The position numbers and the translations under genes are program-made. The notes under the pieces were generated by a model, which worked only from the letters and a program-made list of their open reading frames with translations, did not search any database and was not told the DNA's origin. DNA of 38,573 bases from an uncultured Eubacteriales bacterium (GTDB taxonomy: Bacteria > Bacillota > Clostridia > Christensenellales > Aristaeellaceae): assembly GCA_900315675.1 (NCBI GenBank), contig OMZY01000023.1, positions 1 through 38,573 of the forward strand, given 5' to 3'. This document shows, piece by piece, positions 6,188 through 13,389 of the stretch (position 1 is the stretch's first letter; each line of letters starts with the position of its first letter).

Positions 6188-7261
6188 ATGAAAATCAATT
6201 TTGAAACGGAAAGGCTGAGGATTCGTCCATTGACGCCGGATGACGCGGAGATGGCCTTCCGGTGGTGCGGGGATCCGAAGGTGAACACCTACATGATTTA
6301 TCCGCTCTATCACCGGGTGGAGGATGTGCGCACATGGCTGGAGAGCAGGAACGCGGATGATCCGGACAATTATGACGAGGGGATTTTGCTGAAGAGCACG
6401 GGTGAACTGATCGGCAGCGGCGGAATGCGCTGGTGCGCAGAACGAAACGCCTGGGAGATCGGATACAATATTCGGGCTGATCAGTGGGGCAACGGGTATG
6501 TTGTGGAATATCTGAAAGCCTTAATTGAACAGATCCGAAAGGTTCGCGCTGTGGATGCAATTGACGGTGTTTTTGCCGCTGAGAATCACAAAAGTCAGCG
6601 GGTCATGGAAAAGCTGGGCATGCACTATTTCATGGATACAACATTTACCAAACTGGATGGAAGCGAAACCTTTCCGGCAAAATACTATCGAAGGGACTTT
6701 TCTGCGGCAGAAAAAGCAGATGTCCTGGGAACCATTTCCGAAAGGCGAAGCTATCGTGGAAAGTACCTGCCAGTCCAGGTGCCGAGAGAAAACCTTCGGA
6801 TAATCATGCAGGCAGGCCTGGACGCGCCGTCCGGATGCAACAAGCAGACAACAAGCCTGATCGGGGTGGATGACTCAGAAATACTGAAAAAGTTGAAAGC
6901 TGTGATTCATCCACCGGTTGCAGAAACGGCTCCGGCGATGATCTGTATACTCACGCAAAGAATCAATGCCTATCGGGATCGATGCTTTGCGGTGCAGGAC
7001 TATTCGGCGGCTATCGAGAATATGCTGCTGGCGGCTGAAAGCCTTGGCTATCGGAGCTGCTGGTATGAGGGGCATATTACGGATGCGGACAGAATCGGGG
7101 ATCAGATGGCAAAAATTCTGGATGTTCCGGAAGGATATGAACTGGTATGCATGCTTCCGATAGGCGTCCCCGCTGAAAAGCCTTCCGCGCCGAAGAAAAA
7201 GGTATTCGGGGAACGGGCGTGGTTCAACAGCTTCGGCAGTGATACTGAAAAATGCAAGTGA
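6188..7261 (+). CDS. Two-domain protein: RimJ/RimL-type GNAT fused to a nitroreductase-like domain
   Basis: 357 residues. Residues 1-172 are a GNAT of the RimJ/RimL type (start TERLRIRPLTPDDAEMAFRW, acetyl-CoA region IGYNIRADQWGNGYVVEYL, end HKSQRVMEKLGMHY). Residues 178-350 are an FMN nitroreductase-like domain, with the family start TISERRSYRGKYLPVQVPRE, DAPSGCNKQTT, IENMLLAAESLGYRSCW and the final LPIGVPAEKPSAP. There is one uninterrupted frame and no internal ribosome binding site, so the fusion seems genuine. The usual nitroreductase role is FMN-dependent reduction of nitro or quinone compounds. A joint detoxification role is only inference. GGAGG lies 11 nt before the ATG. Confidence 0.85.
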   Translation: MKINFETERLRIRPLTPDDAEMAFRWCGDPKVNTYMIYPLYHRVEDVRTWLESRNADDPDNYDEGILLKSTGELIGSGGMRWCAERNAWEIGYNIRADQWGNGYVVEYLKALIEQIRKVRAVDAIDGVFAAENHKSQRVMEKLGMHYFMDTTFTKLDGSETFPAKYYRRDFSAAEKADVLGTISERRSYRGKYLPVQVPRENLRIIMQAGLDAPSGCNKQTTSLIGVDDSEILKKLKAVIHPPVAETAPAMICILTQRINAYRDRCFAVQDYSAAIENMLLAAESLGYRSCWYEGHITDADRIGDQMAKILDVPEGYELVCMLPIGVPAEKPSAPKKKVFGERAWFNSFGSDTEKCK

Positions 7262-7346
7262 TAGACATGATGCCGGTCTGTCTATAACCAGCGGGGAGAA
7301 ACCAATGTTCAAGATGTTGTTACCTGTCTGAACGGAAAACGACACT

Positions 7347-7430
7347 GACTTTCTGCATGGGGATGATACGGAACGGTATTGCCGGAAAATGGAAAACAAC
7401 AAATTTGGAGGAATCAGCTGTTATAGCTGA
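7347..7430 (+). pseudogene. Remnant of a TIGR04076-family gene
   Basis: The frame at 7347 reads DFLHGDDTERYCRK and then runs out to a stop at 7428. This matches the GFLHGDHTERYCRN segment of the intact gene at 14213, with high DNA identity over about 45 bases. The start and the C-terminal two thirds are missing. A decayed copy suggests that a related cassette once lay here. Confidence 0.5.
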
Positions 7431-7441
7431 ATGGAGGCTGT

Positions 7442-8320
7442 ATGCATTTTGTGGAAGCGAAGGGGATTCTGACCGGCGGAAAAGGGCACTACGGGATGAA
7501 TATCTACCGTGGGTGCTCCCATGGCTGTATTTATTGTGACAGCCGCAGTAAGTGCTATCAGTTCACGCACGCATTTGAAGACATTGAAGTAAAGCAGAAT
7601 GCACCGGAGCTGCTGGATCAGGCGCTTAAAAGCAAGCGGAAAAAGGGAATGATCGGAACCGGATCCATGTCCGACCCTTATATGCATTGCGAAGAGAAGC
7701 TTGGCCTGACAAGGAAGTGTCTGGAGATCATTTGCCATCACGGCTTCGGAGTGGCCGTTCAGACCAAATCGGACCGCATATTACGCGATCTGGATCTTTT
7801 GGAAGAGATTAACCGGAATAGCAAATGTGTGGTTCAGATGACGCTGACCACCTGGGATCCCTTACTGTGCAGGATCATTGAGCCGAATGTCTGCAATACG
7901 CAGCGTAGAATCGAAGTGCTGGAGGAAATGCAAAAGCGGAGTATTCCAACCGTGGTCTGGCTGACGCCGATTCTGCCGTTCATCAATGATACGGAGGATA
8001 ATATCCGCCCCATCCTGGAAGCCTGTGCCCAGGTGCAGGTGAAGGGGATCATCTGCTTTGATATGGGTTTAACGCTACGGGAAGGTGACAGGGAATACTA
8101 TTATGCGGCGTTGAACAGGCATTTTCCCGGATTGAAGGAGAGGTATATCCGAACCTATGGGAATGCGTATGAACTGCCGAGTCAAAATCGTGAGCGGCTT
8201 ATGAAGCTTTTCGAAGACTTTTGCCGGGTCCGCTCCATTCTGTACCGTCCGAAGGACTGCTTTTCCTACATGAGCGTTTTTCCGGAAAAGTTTCAGCAAA
8301 TCAGATTTCCTGGGATATAA
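7442..8320 (+). CDS. SPL-family radical SAM protein (spore photoproduct lyase-like)
   Basis: A 292-residue radical SAM enzyme. Cys25, Cys29 and Cys32 in RGCSHGCIYC hold the 4Fe-4S cluster that cleaves S-adenosylmethionine. The segments GMIGTGSMSDPYMHCEEKLGLTRKCLE and VQTKSDRILRDLDLLEEI are typical of the SPL/Rv2578c group. It lacks the longer architecture of true SplB, so repair of spore photoproduct is not assured. The start ATG is 4 nt after GGAGG. It ends just before the leader region of the MFS gene and may be separately transcribed. Confidence 0.88.
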   Translation: MHFVEAKGILTGGKGHYGMNIYRGCSHGCIYCDSRSKCYQFTHAFEDIEVKQNAPELLDQALKSKRKKGMIGTGSMSDPYMHCEEKLGLTRKCLEIICHHGFGVAVQTKSDRILRDLDLLEEINRNSKCVVQMTLTTWDPLLCRIIEPNVCNTQRRIEVLEEMQKRSIPTVVWLTPILPFINDTEDNIRPILEACAQVQVKGIICFDMGLTLREGDREYYYAALNRHFPGLKERYIRTYGNAYELPSQNRERLMKLFEDFCRVRSILYRPKDCFSYMSVFPEKFQQIRFPGI

Positions 8321-8347
8321 GAGCCTGCAAAACCATTCTGTTTTTGC

Positions 8348-8376
8348 TTGACGGAATAACCTCTTCCTGCTATAGT
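8348..8376 (+). promoter_or_regulatory. Promoter of the leader-peptide/MFS unit
   Basis: TTGACG (8348-8353), a 17-bp spacer and TATAGT (8371-8376), followed by AAGGAGG and a short open frame. Confidence 0.75.
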
Positions 8377-8400
8377 ATATTTGCAAGGAGGTTCGGTGTG

Positions 8401-8457
8401 ATGTTGTGGAAAATGTGCAACGTACTGCTCTTTAAAGGCGTAATTGCTGCCCCATAA
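8401..8457 (+). CDS. 18-aa leader peptide upstream of the MFS pump
   Basis: A short frame, MLWKMCNVLLFKGVIAAP, starts at ATG 8401 after a consensus AAGGAGG and stops at TAA 8457. The DNA around its stop folds (CCCC-ATAA-GGGG within a longer AAAGGC...GCCTTT stem), so a ribosome stalled on this frame would change the folding of the leader. Such short leaders are established for inducible resistance genes such as erm, cat and tet(M). This one is inferred from layout alone. Confidence 0.6.
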   Translation: MLWKMCNVLLFKGVIAAP

Positions 8458-8505
8458 GGGGGAAGTATGCCTTTTTGAGCCCGAACCGGTTCACGGGTAT
8501 ATGTT

Positions 8506-8542
8506 CTCCTTAACAGATAATATAATTGTTAAGGAGTTTTTT
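8506..8542 (+). terminator. Attenuator hairpin overlapping the MFS ribosome binding site
   Basis: A perfect 9-bp stem, CTCCTTAAC (8506-8514) with GTTAAGGAG (8528-8536), followed by six Ts. Its 3' arm contains the AAGGAG ribosome binding site of the gene at 8545. Formation would both end transcription and mask translation. A second hairpin (CCCGAACC/GGTTCACGGG, about 8480-8497) just upstream could compete. Confidence 0.75.
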
Positions 8543-8544
8543 AT

Positions 8545-9642
8545 ATGTTCAAAATCAAAAATCAAATCGGAAAACTGTATGCCTCATCCGTTTTGTCCAA
8601 CCTTTCTCTGACCGGTGCCTGGGTTGCGATTCTGGCTGCCCGGGGGTTCAGCCTGCCGGAGATTGGCCTGGCGGAAACGGCCTACCATGTGGCAAGCCTG
8701 CTGACTGAAATTCCCTCCGGCACACTGGCGGACGTATTCGGAAGAAAAAGGATGCTGATCATCAGTACGCTGATTCATATGTTGGCCGGTGTTGTGATGA
8801 TCGTGTCCAATGATCTTTTCATGGTTTGCCTGTCCATCGCACTGTACGCAGTTTGCGACAGCTTTGCTTCAGGATCCGGTGATGCACTTGCATATGATTC
8901 GCTGAAAAGCGCTGGAAAAGAATCGGAATATGACAGGTATGAATCCAATCAGTTGATCATTTATCGCCTGTTCGGCGGGATATCCACGCTGTGCGCGGGT
9001 TTTGCCCTGATTATCGGATACCGCATGGCCTATGCAACGGGGATTGTGACCTGTCTGATCCAGCTTGGAATACTGCTTTCCCTGAAGGAGATCCATGCGG
9101 AAAAGACCGGACAAGAGCCTGTCGCGATCTCTCCCATGAAAGCCTTGTTCGGGTGCTTCCGGGACAGTTTGCGATTCCTGAAAACGGAGACGAAGGCCTT
9201 TTTCCTGATGATGTCCAATTCGCTGGTCGGCGCGGCGGATATTCTGTTGCTTTTTTTCCTTCAGGCGAAGCTTCCCGCGGCCGGAATTTCAGGTGAATGG
9301 CTCGGACCTGCGCTGCTTCTGATGCAGCTGGGAGGAATCATCGGGGCCAAAATGGCCCTGAGGCTCAGGAACTGCAGTTACAGAGGAATCTTCCTGGCTG
9401 CTGCAGGGCTGGTATTTGCGGGGATCGTGCTGGAACACACGGGCATTCCGCTGCTGATGACAGTTGGCGGACTGATTGCGGCATTGGCGGATGACGCCTT
9501 GCAGGTGAGAACCAATACGCGACTCCAGAATATGTTTCCCTCAGAGTATCGGGCGACATTGATTTCCATAGAATGCTTTTCCTTCTCGGTCATCATGATC
9601 GTTCTTTCTCCTCTGGCGGGATTCTTTTTCTCGGTCTGGTAA
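8545..9642 (+). CDS. MFS efflux transporter, C-terminally truncated
   Basis: A 365-residue major facilitator protein with the motif-A region EIPSGTLADVFGRKR at about residues 56-70 and about eleven hydrophobic segments. The usual family length is about 400 with twelve helices. The frame ends in FFFSVW exactly where repeat block D starts (9640), so the last helix appears to have been cut off by recombination with that repeat. Preceded by a promoter, a leader peptide and an attenuator, it has the layout of a drug-inducible exporter. The substrate is not recognisable, and whether the truncated form still works is unknown. Confidence 0.85.
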   Translation: MFKIKNQIGKLYASSVLSNLSLTGAWVAILAARGFSLPEIGLAETAYHVASLLTEIPSGTLADVFGRKRMLIISTLIHMLAGVVMIVSNDLFMVCLSIALYAVCDSFASGSGDALAYDSLKSAGKESEYDRYESNQLIIYRLFGGISTLCAGFALIIGYRMAYATGIVTCLIQLGILLSLKEIHAEKTGQEPVAISPMKALFGCFRDSLRFLKTETKAFFLMMSNSLVGAADILLLFFLQAKLPAAGISGEWLGPALLLMQLGGIIGAKMALRLRNCSYRGIFLAAAGLVFAGIVLEHTGIPLLMTVGGLIAALADDALQVRTNTRLQNMFPSEYRATLISIECFSFSVIMIVLSPLAGFFFSVW

Positions 9643-9834
9643 GGCATCCGGTATGCTAAGGCGGCAACCGGGTCGTTGCAACGCTGACATGTATGCCTGT
9701 CCATAGAAGGAATGATGCGGCAATATGCGGCAGCGAGCGGCAATTTATGCATGAAAACGGTATTTCAAGGCATGAAACGGCCAAGTTAGGCCGTTCGAAG
9801 GGAGTCCGGAAATTCGGGACCAAAAGGCCGGGGG
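9640..9834 (+). repeat. Repeat block D: third arm block, lacking the small gene
   Basis: Matches block A from 1749 and block B from 4944 onward, including GCGGCA motifs at 9717, 9727 and 9737, a degenerate one at 9757, the GGCC hairpin, and the tRNA-Pro anticodon loop at 9813. The part with the 59-codon gene is missing and MFS coding sequence abuts instead. Confidence 0.7.
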
Positions 9835-9983
9835 CAAACGAGGGAAGCGGCTCCCCAGTGGGGAGTCCGGCACAGCCGGAAGCGCCCCGAGTTTGTTAGC
9901 GCGAAAGGGAGTACAGAACCCGCTCCAAGGGTTCTGTACGACCATTGAGCGAACGGAGCGGAGCTAAATCCCGCCACTTCGAC
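9813..9983 (+). ncRNA. tRNA-Pro core 4 with structured insertion in the T-loop (copy Y)
   Basis: TTCGGGA, CCAAA, AGGCC and GGGGG follow the tRNA-Pro plan to 9834. The T-stem and acceptor (AATCCCGCCACTTCGA) return at 9967. Between them are hairpin 1 (9851-9856 with 9860-9865, loop AGT), hairpin 2 (9867-9871 with 9875-9879, loop ACA) and a perfect 11-bp hairpin 3 (9911-9921 with 9929-9939, loop GCTCCAA). CAAAC (9835) can pair with GTTTG (9891) to enclose hairpins 1 and 2. Each helix differs from copy X at paired positions, yet pairing is kept. Confidence 0.6.
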
Positions 9984-9990
9984 AGAAATA

Positions 9991-10021
9991 CGAGTCATCG
10001 AAAGATGGCTCGTTTTCTTAT
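9991..10021 (+). terminator. Rho-independent terminator after core 4
   Basis: CGAGTCATC (9991-9999), GAAA tetraloop, GATGGCTCG (10004-10012), then TTTTCTTAT. Its sequence is unlike the terminators after cores 2 and 3, but the position is the same. Confidence 0.85.
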
Positions 10022-10117
10022 GTCTATGCATACTTCAATGAAATTGCGGCTTTTCATTCAAGCATGCTTGCATGAAATACAAAACGCATATGACGTACTT
10101 GCGAGCTAATACGGCAC

Positions 10118-10230
10118 ACACCACGAGGTCATCTGGTGGTCAAACGTGGTCATCTAGTGGTCAGGCTTTGCGATCTCGTCCTCTTTCTTGGCCCTGTGTT
10201 GGCGTTCCTGCTCTTTCAGCCAGATTTCCG
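10118..10230 (-). mobile_element. Possible insertion-sequence end with a transposase C-terminal fragment
   Basis: Two near-identical direct repeats, GGTCATCTGGTGGTCA and GGTCATCTAGTGGTCA, lie about 20 bp apart at 10126-10163. Reading leftward (minus strand), an open frame from about 10230 ends at the TAG in the second repeat with a highly charged tail (WLKEQERQHRAKKEDEI). Subterminal repeats next to a charged C-terminus fit the end of an IS21-like or similar element. No complete transposase is present. The stretch 10022-10117 shows no gene. Confidence 0.35.
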
Positions 10231-10308
10231 GTAGAAATATTTATTTAATAGCGCAGAATTTATCAGTCTGACAATATATAATACGATTGAAACCAACAGC
10301 ATAATAGG

Positions 10309-10337
10309 TTGAATTTTACCTATAATTTTGGTATTAT
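10309..10337 (+). promoter_or_regulatory. Promoter of the Phd/Doc operon
   Basis: TTGAAT (10309-10314), a 17-bp spacer and TATTAT (10332-10337), 20 bp before the start codon of the antitoxin. Confidence 0.65.
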
Positions 10338-10357
10338 ATGGTTGAGGAGGTGTTCTG

Positions 10358-10600
10358 ATGAATATCGATACCGGCGCCATTGTTACTGCTACAGAAGCAA
10401 ATCAGAATTTTTCCAGAGTTTCTAAATTGGCTGAGAAGAAAGGGCATATTGTCGTATTCAAGAACAACAGGCCAAAGTATCTGGTCATTGATTTGGATAC
10501 TGAACCCCAGATTGAAATGACTGAAGATGAAAAGATCGATTTCGTTGCAGCACGAATTCTTCGTGAACATAAAGCTGCTTTTGAGGAACTTGCAAAATGA
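10358..10600 (+). CDS. phd: Phd-family antitoxin
   Basis: An 80-residue antitoxin. The N-terminal segment IVTATEANQNFSRVSKLAEK, then GHIVVFKNNRPKYLVID, is the Phd fold. The C-terminal acidic helix should bind Doc. GAGGAGG lies 7 nt before the ATG. Its TGA overlaps the toxin ATG (ATGA), so translation is coupled. Third TA operon that begins within about 400 bp after a tRNA-Pro core. Confidence 0.9.
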   Translation: MNIDTGAIVTATEANQNFSRVSKLAEKKGHIVVFKNNRPKYLVIDLDTEPQIEMTEDEKIDFVAARILREHKAAFEELAK

Positions 10601-10971
10601 TTAAATTCTCCAAAGAGAAAGTGAAACTTCTGCACCAGCTGCTTGCAGAAGCAACCGGCGGAAGCGTCGGTGTACGGGATGAAGGATTGCTGGATTCTGC
10701 ACTTGAGAGTGCGTTCGCAGGCTTCGGAAGTCAGGAATTCTATCCATCAAAAGAAGAAAAGGGAGCCCGGCTGGGGTACGCGCTGATTTCCAATCATGCA
10801 TTTGTCGATGGAAACAAGCGAATCGGTACATATATTATGCTTACTTTCCTTGAAATGAACGGTATCCGCATTGATTGCACGGATGCGGAACTGGTTCATA
10901 TCGGGCTTGCTGTCGCAGACGGCAGCATGAAATATGAAGAACTGCTTCAGTGGGTCAGAGACCACGAATGA
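10597..10971 (+). CDS. doc: Doc-family toxin (Fic fold)
   Basis: A 124-residue Doc toxin, a kinase-like Fic protein that phosphorylates elongation factor EF-Tu and stops translation in known members. The Fic motif HxFxDxNKR is intact: His67, Asp71, Asn73, Lys74 and Arg75 in NHAFVDGNKRIGTY. The N-terminus (VRDEGLLDSALESAFAGFG) is the usual Doc helix pair. Full length, probably active, translated together with Phd. Confidence 0.92.
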   Translation: MIKFSKEKVKLLHQLLAEATGGSVGVRDEGLLDSALESAFAGFGSQEFYPSKEEKGARLGYALISNHAFVDGNKRIGTYIMLTFLEMNGIRIDCTDAELVHIGLAVADGSMKYEELLQWVRDHE

Positions 10972-11083
10972 CATGGATTCCTTTTTGAACTGCTGAAACA
11001 GACATTCGAAGAATAAGCTAAATTTTAAATTGTCGGCTACGGAGTATGGAGACAGCAATGCTTTGCAGTGAGGTTTCAGAAAT

Positions 11084-12277
11084 ATGGGAACAATGACACG
11101 GGAGCAGGCAAGACGGTTCATCCTCAGTAAGCAGGGACTGTTGGGAAAATATCGTTTTGTCGGAAAACCGGGAGCGTACCAGTATATACGTCAGTCAGGC
11201 TGCATTCAGTATGATCCCGTGGATGTATGCGGAAAAAACGCCGAACTGACTCTTCAATCCCGCGTGCGCGGATTCACGAAAAAGATGCTTGCGGATCTTC
11301 TGTATAAAGATCGCCTGCTGGTTGATTATACTGACAAAGAGCTGTCCATCTGGCCTAAAGAAGACTGGCCGTTTTTTTCGTCTTATCGTGACAGGAGCAA
11401 AACGCACGGTGCGGGCTTTCCTGGTATTCCGGAACTGGAAGAACAGGCCATTGCGTACATCCGTAAGAACGGCCCGGTAAGCAGCGATACGCTGCCGATT
11501 CAGGGAAAAGTGTTCTGGCATTCCTCCATGCATTGGAGCGGAAGCTGGAACGGAACATCACCGGCGGCCCGATCGGTCCTGGAACAGCTATACACGGACG
11601 GCGTTCTGCTGATCCATCACAAAAGCGGTTCGCGAAAGTTTTATGACCTCGCGGACAGATATTTCAGTCGGGATCTCCTGGATGCGAAAAACCCCTGTCC
11701 CAATGAGATGTCGTTCCTTGCGTGGCGGATCAGTCGGCGGATTGGAGCAGTTGGTTTGCTATGGAATAGGCGATCAGATGCCTTTCTTGGTATTGACATG
11801 AATACCGAGCAGAGAGATGCAGCATTTGAAAAACTGGAAGCCGAGGGATCGATTCAGAAAGCAGCAGTGGACGGAATAAGATTTCCGGTGTATTTTCTGA
11901 CAGAGGATTTGCCATTGGTCGATGCGGTTTTATCTGATGATATTGATCTTACCCAGCGTCTGGAGTTTCTTGCTCCGCTGGATCCTATGCTGTGGGACAG
12001 AAAGCTGATCGAAGCGATCTGGGATTATCAGTATTCATGGGAGATCTATACACCTGCCGAAAAAAGAAAGTACGGATATTATGTCCTGCCGATGCTTTAT
12101 GGTGAAAAGATGGCAGGCCGGATTGAAGCGGCAGCAGACAGAAAAGCGGAGACGCTGGTCATAAAGAATATTTGGTTTGAGCCGGGGGTCCGTCAGACAA
12201 AAAAACTGAATGCTGCTGTTGATGCCGCCATCGGGCGTCTGGCAAAGTTTAACGGCTGCAGCCGGATTGCGAAATAA
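11084..12277 (+). CDS. YcaQ/AlkX-like winged-helix DNA glycosylase (HTH_42 family)
   Basis: A 397-residue protein of the winged-helix family COG3214, which includes AlkZ and YcaQ (AlkX), glycosylases that unhook alkylation damage and interstrand crosslinks. It carries a Q-x-D motif (Gln42-Tyr-Asp44 in GCIQYDPVDV), as in AlkX, where AlkZ has Q-x-Q. The late segment LEFLAPLDPMLWDRKLIEAI, then YGYYVLPMLYGEKMAGRI, is the strongest family signature. No ribosome binding site is strong; GTGAGG upstream is the best. Along with the genes at 20117, 20926 and 37080, it makes four base-excision-type genes in the window. Confidence 0.87.
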   Translation: MGTMTREQARRFILSKQGLLGKYRFVGKPGAYQYIRQSGCIQYDPVDVCGKNAELTLQSRVRGFTKKMLADLLYKDRLLVDYTDKELSIWPKEDWPFFSSYRDRSKTHGAGFPGIPELEEQAIAYIRKNGPVSSDTLPIQGKVFWHSSMHWSGSWNGTSPAARSVLEQLYTDGVLLIHHKSGSRKFYDLADRYFSRDLLDAKNPCPNEMSFLAWRISRRIGAVGLLWNRRSDAFLGIDMNTEQRDAAFEKLEAEGSIQKAAVDGIRFPVYFLTEDLPLVDAVLSDDIDLTQRLEFLAPLDPMLWDRKLIEAIWDYQYSWEIYTPAEKRKYGYYVLPMLYGEKMAGRIEAAADRKAETLVIKNIWFEPGVRQTKKLNAAVDAAIGRLAKFNGCSRIAK

Positions 12278-12387
12278 CGTGGGATCCGCGCAAATTCCTG
12301 TTTGTCGAGATGCCCCGTTGAGAGAAAAAAAGAAATTATTTGAGTTCGTTTACGATCGACAATCGGGATTTGCAGGAGAGTAAAAGA

Positions 12388-12870
12388 ATGATCAGAGAAG
12401 TCCGAAAAGAAGAAATACCTGAATGCGTGCAGGTGATCCGGCGCAGCCATCAGACAGTGGCGGATGAATTCGGCTTTACGGAGGAAAACGCGCCAAGATA
12501 TGTAGCTTTTGCCACGGATGAAAATCGGCTGATATGGCATATGGATCAGGAACACCGGCTCATGTTTCTGGATGAAGAAAACGGTATCATCCGGGGATAT
12601 TACTCACTGCTTCTGAAACAGAACGGTGAATGTGAATTGGGCAATCTTTCAGTATTGCCTGAGTATAGGCATAACAGAATCGGAACGGAACTGCTCAGGC
12701 ATGCCATCGGTATCGCGCGGGAGCATCAATGTAAAATGATGCGTCTGAGCATCGTAGAGGAAAACACTGTACTGCGCCAATGGTATGAAAAGAACGGAGC
12801 GGTTCATACTGGGACAGAGATGTATGACTTTTTCCCATTCACCTGCGGATATATGATGATTCAGCTTTGA
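12388..12870 (+). CDS. GNAT family N-acetyltransferase
   Basis: 160 residues starting MIREVRKEEIPECVQVIRRS. Motif A is LSVLPEYRHNRIGTELLRHA and motif B is LRQWYEKNGAVHTGTEMY. I chose ATG 12388 because AGGAGAG lies 7 nt before it; an upstream in-frame codon (12340) has no such site. A stand-alone gene with the substrate unknown. Confidence 0.85.
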   Translation: MIREVRKEEIPECVQVIRRSHQTVADEFGFTEENAPRYVAFATDENRLIWHMDQEHRLMFLDEENGIIRGYYSLLLKQNGECELGNLSVLPEYRHNRIGTELLRHAIGIAREHQCKMMRLSIVEENTVLRQWYEKNGAVHTGTEMYDFFPFTCGYMMIQL

Positions 12871-12934
12871 GTATCCTGATATTTGATGGAAAAAAATCGG
12901 AAAAAATTAACTTTCCAAGGATAAAAAACAGCAC

Positions 12935-12963
12935 TTGCAGAATTGAGATATATCTCATATAAT
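12935..12963 (+). promoter_or_regulatory. HigBA promoter with a palindromic operator in the spacer
   Basis: TTGCAG (12935-12940), a 17-bp spacer and TATAAT (12958-12963). The spacer contains a perfect 14-bp palindrome TGAGATATATCTCA (12944-12957), in place to be the autorepression site for the HigA-like antitoxin. Confidence 0.7.
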
Positions 12964-13006
12964 AAGTGTGCAACTGAAATCGTTTCAGGAGGCAAGAGCA
13001 GAGTAG

Positions 13007-13384
13007 ATGCAATTTCAAGTAGAGTTTTACGATACAGAAGATGGCAGAACTCCAACACAGGAATTCCTTGATTCTCTTGAGCCTAAAATGAATGCGAAAA
13101 TGGTTGGCCTGATGGAGATTCTGGAAGAGAAAGGGTATTCGCTGCGCGAACCATACTCCGCTCCTCTTGAGGATGGAATATTTGAACTGAGAGCTGTTCA
13201 AGGCTCCAACATTTCTCGTGCTCTGTTCTTCTTCTATGTCGAAGGTCGAATCGTCATTACTCATGGATTTATCAAAAAGACGCAGAAAACACCCAGAGCG
13301 CAGATCGAACTGGCAAAGAAATACAGGGCTGATTTCTTAAGAAGACAACAGGCCGCAGTAACAAGCAAGAAAGGAAGCAGGTGA
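13007..13384 (+). CDS. HigB/Gp49-like RelE-superfamily toxin
   Basis: A 125-residue toxin of the phage-derived Gp49-like/HigB group. The start VEFYDTEDGRTPTQEFLDSL, the middle EDGIFELRAVQGSNISRALFFF and VITHGFIKKTQKTP are family signatures, and in this family the toxin degrades mRNA on ribosomes. The toxin gene comes first, as in higBA. AGGAGG lies 14 nt before the ATG, which is rather far. Its stop overlaps the antitoxin ribosome binding site. Confidence 0.88.
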   Translation: MQFQVEFYDTEDGRTPTQEFLDSLEPKMNAKMVGLMEILEEKGYSLREPYSAPLEDGIFELRAVQGSNISRALFFFYVEGRIVITHGFIKKTQKTPRAQIELAKKYRADFLRRQQAAVTSKKGSR

Positions 13385-13389
13385 GTGTA

